Assembly (NCBI RefSeq): GCF_000024025.1
Contig: NC_013131.1
Span: 2,232,001-2,296,000 of the forward strand
DNA from: Catenulispora acidiphila DSM 44928
GTDB lineage: Bacteria > Actinomycetota > Actinomycetes > Streptomycetales > Catenulisporaceae
Length of the DNA: 64,000 bases
Reading direction: 5' to 3'
The translations under genes and the position numbers were made by a program. This document shows, one piece after another, positions 49,651-58,214 of this stretch. Under the pieces are notes generated by a model. The model was given only the letters and a program-made list of their open reading frames with translations, was not told where the DNA came from and did not search any database. The stretch's first letter is position 1; the number at the start of each line of letters is the position of its first letter.

Positions 49651-50588
49651 TGGCAGCCCGGGCACAACTGGTCGGCGAGGAACTCGCGGGCGCGGCGGGG
49701 CGGACCACCTCCCCCCGCCGCGCCCGCGGCGCCCGCACGACCCGGCACCTGCCGCTCGCGCCGGCGCTGATCATGCTCTTCCTGTTCTTCCTCGGCCCGG
49801 TGCTGTGGAGCGTCTACAGCTCGTTCACCAACGCCGCGCTCACCGGCGACGGCGCCCAGAATCCGCAGTGGGTCGGGCTGGAGAACTTCCGGCGGCTGTT
49901 CTCCGATCCCAACGTCACCAACGGGATCTGGCTCACCGTGGTCTTCGTGCTGGGCTCGGCGGTGATCGGCCAGAACCTGCTGGGGCTGACGATCGCGCTG
50001 CTGATGCGCGGCCGCAGCCGCTGGCTGCGCGGGACCGTCGGCGGGATCGTGGTCTCGGCGTGGGTGCTGCCGGAGGTCGTCAGCGCGCTGATCTGGTACG
50101 CGTTCCTCGGCCAGCACGGGACGCTGAACCAGATCATGAAAGCCTTCGGGATGAGCGGGCAGGACTGGCTCTACAGCAGCCCGATGCTCGCGGTGATCAT
50201 CGCGAACGTCTGGCGCGGCACCGCGTTCTCGATGCTGGTGTACAACGCGGCGCTGGACGACGTGCCCGCCGACGTGCAGGAGGCGGCGGAGCTGGACGGC
50301 GCGACCGGCTGGCGGCGGCTGTGGAACGTGATCCTGCCGCTGATCCGGCCCTCCATCGTGACCAACCTGATGCTGATCACCTTGCAGACGCTGTCGGTGT
50401 TCACGCTGATCTACGTCATGACCGCCGGCGGTCCCGGCTTCGCCAGCTCCACGCTGCCGGTGCTGATGTACCAGCAGGCGTTCAAGTTCTCCGAGGTCGG
50501 CTACGGCACCGCGATCTCGTTGCTGCTGCTGGTGATCGGCGCGGTGTTCTCCTTCATCTATGTGCGCGTGCTGAAACCGGAGGCTTGA
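49650..50588 (+). CDS. Sugar ABC transporter permease, MalF-type
   Basis: A 312-residue protein, start set by the TGATG overlap. Six membrane helices begin with L-A-P-A-L-I-M-L-F-L-F-F-L-G-P-V; the EAA loop reads V-Q-E-A-A-E-L-D-G-A-T-G-W-R-R-L-W-N-V-I-L-P. This loop contacts the ATPase. It pairs with the next permease. The binding-protein family and loop type place it in the CUT1 (oligosaccharide) group. Confidence 0.93.
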   Translation: MAARAQLVGEELAGAAGRTTSPRRARGARTTRHLPLAPALIMLFLFFLGPVLWSVYSSFTNAALTGDGAQNPQWVGLENFRRLFSDPNVTNGIWLTVVFVLGSAVIGQNLLGLTIALLMRGRSRWLRGTVGGIVVSAWVLPEVVSALIWYAFLGQHGTLNQIMKAFGMSGQDWLYSSPMLAVIIANVWRGTAFSMLVYNAALDDVPADVQEAAELDGATGWRRLWNVILPLIRPSIVTNLMLITLQTLSVFTLIYVMTAGGPGFASSTLPVLMYQQAFKFSEVGYGTAISLLLLVIGAVFSFIYVRVLKPEA

Positions 50589-50589
50589 G

Positions 50590-51435
50590 ATGGCGGGGAT
50601 GGGGATCGACACACCGCGCCGCCGCGCCGCCGGACTGGTGTGCACGGGCATCCTGGTGCTGATCGCCGCGGCGTTCCTGGCGCCGCTGGTGTGGCTGGTG
50701 CTCTCGTGCTTCGACAGCTCCGCGCAGACGTCGGTGAAGCTGCCGGAGCATCCGAGCGTCGACAACTTCCGCGCCGTGATGACCACCGACCTGGCGTGGC
50801 GGCCGCTGTGGAACGGGCTGCTGCTGTGCGGCGGGTCGGCGCTGATCACGGTGGTCGTCGCGACGTTGGCGGCGTATCCGCTGTCGCGGTACCAGTCGCG
50901 CTTCCGCAAGCCGTTCCTGTACACGGTGCTGTTCGCGACCGGTCTGCCGATCACCGCGATCATGGTCCCGGTCTACGGGCTGTTCGTGCGGCTGCAGCTG
51001 ATCGACTCGATGCCGGCGACCGCGGTGTTCCTGGCGACCACCTCGCTGCCGTTCGCGATCTGGCTGATCAAGGGCTTCATCGACAACGTGCCGATCAACC
51101 TGGAGGAGGCCTCCTGGGTGGACGGCGCGACGCCGATGGTCGCGCTGCGGCACATCGTGGTGCCGCTGATCGCGCCGGGGATGTCGGTGGTGCTGATCTT
51201 CACGTTCATCCAGGCGTGGGGCAACTTCTTCGTGCCCTTCATCCTGCTGCAGAGCCCTGAGAAGCTGCCGGCGTCGGTCACGGTGTTCACGTTCTTCGGC
51301 CAGTACGGCGCGGTCGCCTACGGGCAGCTGGCGGCGTACTCGGTACTGTATTCGATGCCTGTCGTGGTGCTGTACCTGATCGTCTCGCGGGCGATGGGAG
51401 GCGCTTTCCGGTTCGCCGGCGCGGCGAAGGGGTGA
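50590..51435 (+). CDS. Sugar ABC transporter permease, MalG-type
   Basis: A 281-residue protein starting one base after the previous stop. It has six membrane helices and the EAA loop E-E-A-S-W-V-D-G-A-T-P-M-V-A-L-R-H-I-V-V-P-L-I. No ATPase gene follows; actinomycete CUT1 systems usually share the MsiK-type ATPase encoded elsewhere. The operon ends here and a small membrane protein and ROK gene follow. Confidence 0.93.
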   Translation: MAGMGIDTPRRRAAGLVCTGILVLIAAAFLAPLVWLVLSCFDSSAQTSVKLPEHPSVDNFRAVMTTDLAWRPLWNGLLLCGGSALITVVVATLAAYPLSRYQSRFRKPFLYTVLFATGLPITAIMVPVYGLFVRLQLIDSMPATAVFLATTSLPFAIWLIKGFIDNVPINLEEASWVDGATPMVALRHIVVPLIAPGMSVVLIFTFIQAWGNFFVPFILLQSPEKLPASVTVFTFFGQYGAVAYGQLAAYSVLYSMPVVVLYLIVSRAMGGAFRFAGAAKG

Positions 51436-51524
51436 GGGAGCCGCCCTTCGGCGGGCCCGGCGGCTAGGATCGGCAATTCGAATTGTCGCCGTACCCGGCC
51501 CGTCGGCCCGGGTCCTTCAGTGGA

Positions 51525-51830
51525 GTGAGCAGTACGGACCACCCGGTCCCCGGACCCGACGAAGCCGGCGGCGAGCCAGACCCCGCCGCCTCCCCCTCCC
51601 GTGCGCGGGTGGCCGCGCACGGCTGGCTGCCGTGGGCGGCCGGCGTGGTGCTGGCGGCCTCGCAGCTGCTGGTCCTGCTGCTCGCGCCCGGGCAGTGGCG
51701 CACGCTCGGCGCGGTGGGGTTGGCCGTGGTGACGCTGGCCGGCGTCGGCGGCGCGGTGTTCGGCAGCGAGGGCGAGCGGGACGGCGACGGCGACAGCGGT
51801 GACGGTCGGAGCGACGGCGGCTACGAGTAG
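51525..51830 (+). CDS. Small membrane protein, unknown function
   Basis: A 101-residue protein from a GTG at 51525 with a weak ribosome site (an upstream TTG at 51483 would extend it). A Pro/Asp/Ala-rich head precedes two membrane helices (W-L-P-W-A-A-G-V-V-L-A-A-S and L-G-A-V-G-L-A-V-V-T-L-A-G), and the tail is rich in Asp and Gly. No family recognised. It follows the permease by 89 bases. Confidence 0.55.
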   Translation: MSSTDHPVPGPDEAGGEPDPAASPSRARVAAHGWLPWAAGVVLAASQLLVLLLAPGQWRTLGAVGLAVVTLAGVGGAVFGSEGERDGDGDSGDGRSDGGYE

Positions 51831-51842
51831 CCGGGCAAGCTC

Positions 51843-53018
51843 CTAGCCGGTCCGCTCCCGGATCACCTGCTCCACCGCCACCGCCGCGGCGACCGCCGCC
51901 GCACCGGTCAGCACCGCGCTGTCGCCGAGGGCTGATACCTCCAGCCGGGGCGGGTAGGGCAGCCGTTCCTGGAGACGCAGAGAGACGCGCTCCAAGAGAA
52001 GGTCGCCATTCAGGCCGATGCCACCGCCGAGGATGACCAGCTCCACGTCCGCGACCGCCGCCAGCACTCCTATATAGGCGCTGATGCGGCGGGCGACCTC
52101 GTCGACGATCTCGGTGGCGCGGGGATGGCCGGCTCGGGCTTGGTCGAAGATCAGCTCGGTGGTCAGCGGTGCGGCGTTGGTTGTCAGCTCCGCGGCGTAC
52201 GGGGTCGCGTACTCCACGATCGCGGCGGCGCAGGGGTCGTTCGCGACGAAGGCCTCGGCGTCGAAGGCGGTGTCGAGTTCGCCCGCCGCGCCGGAGTGGC
52301 CGCGGTGCAGGTGGCCGTGCAGGACCAAGCCCGCGCCGACGCCGGTGCCGACCGACAGGAAGGCGAAGCTCTCCGCCGCGGCGCCGGTGCCGTGGGTGTT
52401 CTCGCCGAGGGCGGCGAGGTCGATGTCGTTCTCGACGGTGAAGGGGACGCCGACTGCCGTCTGGAGCTCTTTGGCGATCGCGAATCCGTTGAGGGCTGGG
52501 ATGTTCAGCGCCTGCCAGACCCGGCCGGTGTGCCGGTCCACGACGCCCGGGACGCCGGCCACCGCGTGCCGCACCGTCGCCGCGTCCACCCCGGCGGCGG
52601 CGATGAGCTCCTCGGCGAGGCGGGCCGCCGCGGCGACCATCAGGGGCGCGTCCATGCCGTTCACGTCCACGTCCTGGCGGGCCGCGATCACCGCGCCGGG
52701 ACCGGCGAGCACGCCGCGCAGCATGTGCGCGCCGAGGTCCAGCGCCAGGGCGTGCACGCCGTCGGGCTTGGGACCGAAGAACACCGCGCCGTGCGCCGGA
52801 TCGCGCGCCGTGTCGGGGGACTGCGTCACCAGGCCGGTGGCCAGCAGTTCCTCCAGCAGCACCGAGACCGTCGGCTTGGAGATCCCGGTGAGCCGGGCGA
52901 TCTCGGCGCGGGAGATCGGGTGGCCGCCCTCGATCACCGACCACACCGTCCGGATGTTCATCTCCCGGAGCGTGGCCGCCGTGACACCGGAGGCCGGGCG
53001 CCCTTCGCGGATGCTCAT
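51843..53018 (-). CDS. ROK-family transcriptional repressor
   Basis: A 391-residue protein. The N-terminal HTH reads G-H-P-I-S-R-A-E-I-A-R-L-T-G-I-S-K-P-T-V-S near residue 35. The ROK part has L-D-L-G-A-H, F-L-S-V-G-T-G-V-G-A-G-L-V and G-H-S-G-A-A-G-E-L-D. The Cys-rich zinc motif of many ROK proteins is not seen after this point. ROK repressors sense sugars or sugar phosphates. Being convergent with the sugar ABC operon, it is a second likely sugar regulator of the locus, by inference. Confidence 0.9.
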   Translation of the reverse strand: MSIREGRPASGVTAATLREMNIRTVWSVIEGGHPISRAEIARLTGISKPTVSVLLEELLATGLVTQSPDTARDPAHGAVFFGPKPDGVHALALDLGAHMLRGVLAGPGAVIAARQDVDVNGMDAPLMVAAAARLAEELIAAAGVDAATVRHAVAGVPGVVDRHTGRVWQALNIPALNGFAIAKELQTAVGVPFTVENDIDLAALGENTHGTGAAAESFAFLSVGTGVGAGLVLHGHLHRGHSGAAGELDTAFDAEAFVANDPCAAAIVEYATPYAAELTTNAAPLTTELIFDQARAGHPRATEIVDEVARRISAYIGVLAAVADVELVILGGGIGLNGDLLLERVSLRLQERLPYPPRLEVSALGDSAVLTGAAAVAAAVAVEQVIRERTG

Positions 53019-53159
53019 GGACGCAGAGTACGGCTAGCGCGCGCCGCGACGGCGGCCGACTCCGCCGGCATTGGCGCGGTGTGAGGATGCGCCGAATGCG
53101 CGTGAGAGCTCCGTGAGAACCCCTGGCTACCGCGCCGAACTGGGACTTCGCTGGAAGAC

Positions 53160-53504
53160 GTGGCAACCAGCGTCCCGATCCTGCCCAGCGCCGACTTGGA
53201 GCGCACCCGCGCGTTCTACTGCTTCCTGGGCTTCACCGTCGTGGACGCCGCCGACGAGTACCTTCGCTTGCGCTTCGACGACGCGGAAGTCCACTTCTAC
53301 CCGGCTCCCGAGATCGACCCCGCCGAGAACCCCTCCGGGTGGTACCTCCGGGTCGAGGAACCCGAGGAACTGCGGGAGAAATGGCAGAACGACGGCCTGG
53401 ACTGCCCGGACGTGCCGATCCCAACCGTGTTCGGGCCGACCCTCTTCGCCGTCGCCGATCCGGACGGCGCGCTGCTGCGCGTCGGACCGGCGAACCGGCT
53501 CTGA
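53160..53504 (+). CDS. Glyoxalase/bleomycin-resistance-like (VOC) protein
   Basis: A 114-residue protein with a GTG start at 53160. The fold is marked by V-P-I-L-P-S-A-D-L-E-R-T-R-A-F-Y near the start, Y-L-R-L-R-F-D-D-A-E-V-H-F-Y and F-A-V-A-D-P-D-G-A-L-L-R-V at the end. The pattern is closest to bleomycin-binding proteins, but VOC proteins also include dioxygenases and isomerases, so resistance is only a possibility. Confidence 0.85.
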   Translation: MATSVPILPSADLERTRAFYCFLGFTVVDAADEYLRLRFDDAEVHFYPAPEIDPAENPSGWYLRVEEPEELREKWQNDGLDCPDVPIPTVFGPTLFAVADPDGALLRVGPANRL

Positions 53505-53683
53505 AGGCGCTCGGTCGGAACCCGGTTGATCGTCGTTCGGCGCGGCTTTCACCTTCATGGTCCCCGCCCTTATGCACGCGTGAAGCGCATGATCGCGCGT
53601 GACACTACGCTCGCAATATGCTGCACACCGTCTCGGGCCCGCCGCCCCGGGACTGAGCTGCGAGCCGAGCCAGGGAGGGACCG

Positions 53684-54883
53684 ATGCCGGATTCCGGACG
53701 CCGGTGGCGCGGGCTCGCCGCGGCGCTCGTGGTGCCTCCGCTCCTGACGGCCGTCCTGACGACCCTCACCGAGCGCCTGAACCTGAGCAGCCAGGTCCTC
53801 ATCTACCTGGTCGCGCTGGTCGCGATCTCGCGGCTGTGCGGGATGGTCCCGGCGCTGGTGGCCGCGGTGTGGGCGGCGCTGCTGCTGGACTACTACTTCA
53901 TCTCGCCGGTGCACACCTTCCGCATCGCGGTCGCCAACGACGTGATCGCGTTCTCGGCGTTCGTCATCGTCGCGGTGACCGTCGCCTCGGTGGTCGAGTA
54001 CTCCGGCAAGCAGTTCCGGCGCGCCACGCAGGCCGCCGCCGAGGCGGCGCAGCTGGAGGCGGCAGACCGGATGCGCACCGCGCTGCTCAACGCGGTCTCC
54101 CACGACCTGCGCGCCCCGCTGGCGGCGGCGCGCGCCTCCGTGGACACCCTGCGCGACGAGCGCTTCGAGCTGTCCGAGGCCGAGCGCGGCGAACTGCTCG
54201 GCGCCGCGCACACCTCGCTGGGGAAGCTTTCGCGGCTGGTGGAGGATCTGCTGGACATGTCACGGTTGCAGTCCGGCGCGCTGAAGCCGCATCTGGAGGT
54301 GGTCGCCGTGGACGAGGTGATCCCGCGCGCCATCGACGACGTGCCGGCGGCCGCGGGCCGCGTCACCTACGCCGCGAGCCCCGGCGTCCCGGCGGCGCTG
54401 GCCGACGGCGCACTGCTGGAACGCGTGGTCGCCAACCTCGTCGGCAACGCCGCCAAGCACACCGACTCCCGCATCGAGCTGACCGCCGGCGCCTCCGCCC
54501 CGCGCGGCGCGGACGACGTAGACGGCACAGACGACACAGACGACACAGACGGCGCGGACGCTCCGAACGGTCCGGACCGCGGGCACGCCGCCACCGGCGG
54601 CCAAGCCCAGAACCCCAGCGGCGACAAGGTGGAGATCCGCGTGATCGATCACGGTCCCGGCATCCCGGTCTCCGACCACGAACGCATCTTCCGTCCCTTC
54701 CAGCGGCTCGGGGACCGGGACAACACCGCGGGCGTCGGTCTCGGCCTGGCGCTGGCCCGCGGACTGGTCGAGGCGATGGGCGGCGAGCTGCGTCCGGAGA
54801 CGACGCCCGGCGGCGGGCTGACGATGGTGGTGGCGGTGCCGGCCCGGACGGCGGCCGACCCGGCGGAGGGGGTGGCGCGGTGA
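53684..54883 (+). CDS. Sensor histidine kinase, short KdpD-like
   Basis: A 399-residue kinase with a GGGAGGG ribosome site. The N-terminal DUF4118-type membrane part has hydrophobic segments at about 10-28, 36-70 and 86-105. The histidine box A-V-S-H-D-L-R-A-P-L has His140; N-box (V-V-A-N-L-V-G-N-A-A-K-H), D-H-G-P-G-I-P and G-L-G-L-A-L-A-R-G-L follow. The large N-terminal KdpD and Usp domains of full-length KdpD are absent. A D/T-rich insert with four 9-base DNA repeats (54521-54556) lies between the N- and G-boxes. Its stop overlaps the regulator start. Confidence 0.9.
   Translation: MPDSGRRWRGLAAALVVPPLLTAVLTTLTERLNLSSQVLIYLVALVAISRLCGMVPALVAAVWAALLLDYYFISPVHTFRIAVANDVIAFSAFVIVAVTVASVVEYSGKQFRRATQAAAEAAQLEAADRMRTALLNAVSHDLRAPLAAARASVDTLRDERFELSEAERGELLGAAHTSLGKLSRLVEDLLDMSRLQSGALKPHLEVVAVDEVIPRAIDDVPAAAGRVTYAASPGVPAALADGALLERVVANLVGNAAKHTDSRIELTAGASAPRGADDVDGTDDTDDTDGADAPNGPDRGHAATGGQAQNPSGDKVEIRVIDHGPGIPVSDHERIFRPFQRLGDRDNTAGVGLGLALARGLVEAMGGELRPETTPGGGLTMVVAVPARTAADPAEGVAR
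54521..54556 (+). repeat. Four 9-base tandem repeats in the kinase gene
   Basis: Units GACGGCACA, GACGACACA, GACGACACA and GACGGCGCG lie in frame and encode a D-G-T-D-D-T-type acidic insert in the ATP-binding domain of the histidine kinase. They may vary in number between strains. Confidence 0.8.
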
Positions 54884-55590
54884 AGCGGTTGCTCGTCGTC
54901 GACGATGAGGCGCAGCTGTTGGTGGCGGTCCGCATCAACTTGTCGGCGCGCGGATACGAGGTGAGCGTCGCCCCCGACGGCACCACCGGCCTGGCCGTCG
55001 CCGCGCGCCGTCCCCCGGACCTGGTGGTCCTGGACCTGGGCCTGCCGGACATGGACGGCGTCCAGGTCATCGACGGACTGCGCGGCTGGACCACGGTGCC
55101 GATCCTGGTGCTGTCCGGGCGCACCGAGTCCTGGGACAAGGTCGAGGCGCTGGACGCCGGCGCCGACGACTTCGTCACCAAGCCCTTCGACATGGACGAG
55201 CTGGCCGCGCGGGTCAGATCGCTGCTGCGGCGCGCGGAGCCGGAGAACGCGACCGGGCCGGTCATCCAGGTCGGCCACCACCTCGTCGACCTCGCGGCCC
55301 GCACGGTCAAGCGCGCTCCCGGGGCGCCCTCGGACGTGCCGGAGTCGGTGCGCCTGACCCGCACCGAATGGGCCGTGTTGGAGATGCTGCTGCGCCACCC
55401 CGACCGCCTGGTCTCCAGCAAGCAGCTGCTGGCCCATGTGTGGGGGACCGAGCACGAGCCGGAGGGCAGCTATCTCCGCTTCTACCTCGCGCGGCTGCGG
55501 CAGAAGCTGGAGCCCGAGCCCTCAACTCCGCGCCAGCTGCTGACCGAGCCGGGCATGGGCTACCGCTTCCAGCCGCTGGGCAGCCCGTAG
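54880..55590 (+). CDS. Response regulator, KdpE-like (OmpR family)
   Basis: A 236-residue regulator, GTG start at 54880 overlapping the kinase stop by four bases. The receiver domain has V-V-D-D-E with Asp8/Asp9 and phospho-acceptor Asp52 in L-V-V-L-D-L-G-L-P. The C-terminal winged helix has L-T-R-T-E-W-A-V-L-E-M-L-L and Y-L-R-F-Y-L-A-R-L-R-Q-K-L. Overall layout is that of KdpE. Because a KimA-like potassium transporter follows, potassium control is inferred. Confidence 0.92.
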   Translation: MKRLLVVDDEAQLLVAVRINLSARGYEVSVAPDGTTGLAVAARRPPDLVVLDLGLPDMDGVQVIDGLRGWTTVPILVLSGRTESWDKVEALDAGADDFVTKPFDMDELAARVRSLLRRAEPENATGPVIQVGHHLVDLAARTVKRAPGAPSDVPESVRLTRTEWAVLEMLLRHPDRLVSSKQLLAHVWGTEHEPEGSYLRFYLARLRQKLEPEPSTPRQLLTEPGMGYRFQPLGSP

Positions 55591-55700
55591 GGCATCCGTG
55601 CGTCAAACGTGGTCACCGGATCGTGAGACGTGAGGCGCCCGGGAGAAATAATCACTGAACGATAGTGATTTCGGGGTGCCCCGGCCTTAGGCTCGCGGTC

Positions 55701-58046
55701 GTGCCTAGTGCTTTGGGGATCGTCAAACGGGTCATGGTCGGCCGGCCGATGCATAGCGAGATGCTCGGCGAGACCTTGCTCTCGAAGAAGATCGCGCTGC
55801 CGGTGTTCGCCTCCGACGCCTTGTCGTCGGTCGCCTACGCCACTGAGGAGATCCTGCTTGTCCTATCGGCCGGCGGCCTGGCGCTGCTGCACTTCACGTG
55901 GTGGATCGCGGCGGCGGTCGGACTGCTGATGCTGGTGGTCGTCGCCTCCTACCGGCAGAACGTGCACGCCTACCCCTCCGGCGGCGGCGACTACGAGGTC
56001 GCCACGACCAACCTGGGCCCGAAGGTCGGGCTCACGGTCGCCAGCGCCTTGATGGTGGACTACATCCTCACCGTCGCGGTGTCGGTCTCCTCCGGCGTGG
56101 CGAACCTCGCCTCGGCCTTCCCCGCGCTGAACTCGCACGTCGTGCTGATCGCGGTGGCGGTCATCGCGGTCATCACGCTGCTGAACCTGCGCGGCGTCCG
56201 GGAATCGGGCACGGCGTTCGCGATCCCGACGTACTGCTTCGTCGTCGCGGTCGGCATCATGATCGTGACCGGGCTGATCCGGATCGTGTTCGGCAGCGGC
56301 CTGCACGCCGAGAGCGAGCACTACACGATCTCCAACACCAAGCACTACAGCGGCGTCCTGCTGATCTTCCTGCTGCTGCGCGCCTTCGCCTCCGGCTGCA
56401 CCGCGCTGACCGGCGTCGAGGCGATCAGCAACGGCGTCCCGGCGTTCAAGCCGCCGAAGAGCAAGAACGCCGCGACCACCCTGGCGCTGCTCGGCGGGAT
56501 CGCCGTCGCGATGTTCGCCGGCGTCACCGCGCTGGCCCTGGCCGGCCACGTCCACGCCGCCGGCGCCACGGACCTGGTCGGGCTCCCGGCCGGACAGCAG
56601 CCGCGCACGGTCATCGCGCAGGTGTCGCGCTCGGTGTTCGGCGGCTCCTCGCCGTTCTTCTTCGTCCTGCAGTTCGTCACGGCGCTGATCCTGGTGCTGG
56701 CCGCGAACACCGCCTTCAACGGTTTCCCGGTGCTGGGCTCGATCCTGGCCAAGGACGGCTACCTGCCGCGCCAGCTGCACACCCGCGGCGACCGTCTCGC
56801 GTTCTCCAACGGCATCCTGCTGCTGGCCGGCTTCGCGACGCTGCTGGTGGTGGCGTTCAACGCCTCGCCCACGCGGCTGATCCAGCTGTACATCGTGGGC
56901 GTGTTCGTGTCCTTCGTCTGCTCCCAGACCGGCATGATCCGGCACTGGAACCGGCTGTTGCGCACCACCGGGGACCCCGCTGAGCGCCGGCGCATGATGC
57001 AGTCGCGCGTCATCAACGCCGTCGGCGCCGGCGTCACCGCCGCGGTGCTGGTGATCGTGCTGGTGACGAAGTTCGCCAAGGGCGCCTGGATCGTGGTGCT
57101 GGCGATGCCGATCATCTGGCTGATCATGCGCGCGATCAACCGCCACTACGCCGCGGTCGCCCAGGAGCTGACGCCCTCCGACGAGGCCGCCTTCAGCCTG
57201 CCGGCCAACAACCACGCGATCGTCCTGGTCTCCAAGCTGCACCTGCCGACCCTGCGCGCCATCGGCTACGCCAGCGCCACCCGCCCCAGCACGCTGGAGG
57301 CGGTGACGGTGAACCTGGACGACGCCGAGGTCGAGGTGCTGAAGGCGGAGTGGGAACGCCGCTCGATCCCGGTCCCGCTGACCGTGATCGCCTCGCCCTA
57401 CCGGGAGATCACCCGCCCGATCATCGAGTACGTCAAACGGGTCCGCACCGAGAACCCCGACGACGTGGTGACGGTGTACATCCCGCAGTACGTGCTCGGC
57501 CACTGGTGGGAGCAGGTACTGCACAACCAGTCCGCCCTGCGTCTGAAGAGCCGGCTGCTGTTCCAGCGCCGGGTCGTGGTCGCGGCGGTGCCGTACCAGC
57601 TCCAGTCCGCCACGGCCCGCATAGAGGCGGCCAAGGCGCAGAGCTCGTTCCAGGGGAGTGCCATGACCAAGCCCAAGCCGCCGCGCCAAAGGACCCGGCT
57701 GCAGAAACTGACGGCGGAGACCGACGAGCTGGAGGCCGCCGAGCTGTCCCAGGAGGTCTCGCCGAGCGGCGCCACGCCGATCGCCGACTGCCCGGACCGC
57801 CAGCCGGTGATCCTGGCCGGGACGCTGCGCACGGTGCGGCTGCGGCCGCGGGCCGGAGTGCCGGTGCTGGAGGCCGATCTGTGGGACGGCACCGGGTCGG
57901 TGACCGTCAGCTGGCTCGGCCGGCGCCAGATTCCCGGGATCGCGCCGGGGCGCCGGATCATGGTGCGCGGGCGCATCACGACGACCGGCGGGCAGCGCGC
58001 GGTGTACAACCCGATCTACGAGCTGCGGCCCGGTCCGGCGGACTGA
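55701..58046 (+). CDS. kimA: KimA-like potassium transporter fused to an OB-fold domain
   Basis: A 781-residue protein from a GTG at 55701. The first 650 residues match the KimA/APC potassium uptake family: A-S-D-A-L-S-S-V-A-Y-A-T-E-E-I near residue 40, A-Y-P-S-G-G-G-D-Y-E-V, F-A-S-G-C-T-A-L-T-G-V-E-A-I-S-N and Q-T-G-M-I-R-H-W, with about 12 membrane spans and a soluble C-terminal domain ending A-A-V-P-Y-Q-L. From Met655 on, about 127 residues form a separate OB-fold nucleic-acid-binding-like domain, which other actinomycetes encode as a lone gene. An internal AGGGGAG site and ATG (57663) could also start it separately. Neighbouring KdpDE-like genes suggest potassium control. Confidence 0.82.
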   Translation: MPSALGIVKRVMVGRPMHSEMLGETLLSKKIALPVFASDALSSVAYATEEILLVLSAGGLALLHFTWWIAAAVGLLMLVVVASYRQNVHAYPSGGGDYEVATTNLGPKVGLTVASALMVDYILTVAVSVSSGVANLASAFPALNSHVVLIAVAVIAVITLLNLRGVRESGTAFAIPTYCFVVAVGIMIVTGLIRIVFGSGLHAESEHYTISNTKHYSGVLLIFLLLRAFASGCTALTGVEAISNGVPAFKPPKSKNAATTLALLGGIAVAMFAGVTALALAGHVHAAGATDLVGLPAGQQPRTVIAQVSRSVFGGSSPFFFVLQFVTALILVLAANTAFNGFPVLGSILAKDGYLPRQLHTRGDRLAFSNGILLLAGFATLLVVAFNASPTRLIQLYIVGVFVSFVCSQTGMIRHWNRLLRTTGDPAERRRMMQSRVINAVGAGVTAAVLVIVLVTKFAKGAWIVVLAMPIIWLIMRAINRHYAAVAQELTPSDEAAFSLPANNHAIVLVSKLHLPTLRAIGYASATRPSTLEAVTVNLDDAEVEVLKAEWERRSIPVPLTVIASPYREITRPIIEYVKRVRTENPDDVVTVYIPQYVLGHWWEQVLHNQSALRLKSRLLFQRRVVVAAVPYQLQSATARIEAAKAQSSFQGSAMTKPKPPRQRTRLQKLTAETDELEAAELSQEVSPSGATPIADCPDRQPVILAGTLRTVRLRPRAGVPVLEADLWDGTGSVTVSWLGRRQIPGIAPGRRIMVRGRITTTGGQRAVYNPIYELRPGPAD

Positions 58047-58214
58047 TGCGGTAGGCGGGGCGGCGGGGGCGGCGGCTGGACTGAGGTAGGCGGGCGGCGG
58101 GCGGTCGGTGGCTGCACCGGCGAGGGCCGGACCACCGATCCGGCCGCCACCGCCCCACGAGGACGAACCACCCCCGCGCACCCCCCGCCGCGCGTTTACC
58201 GGGCCCGCCAGCGG

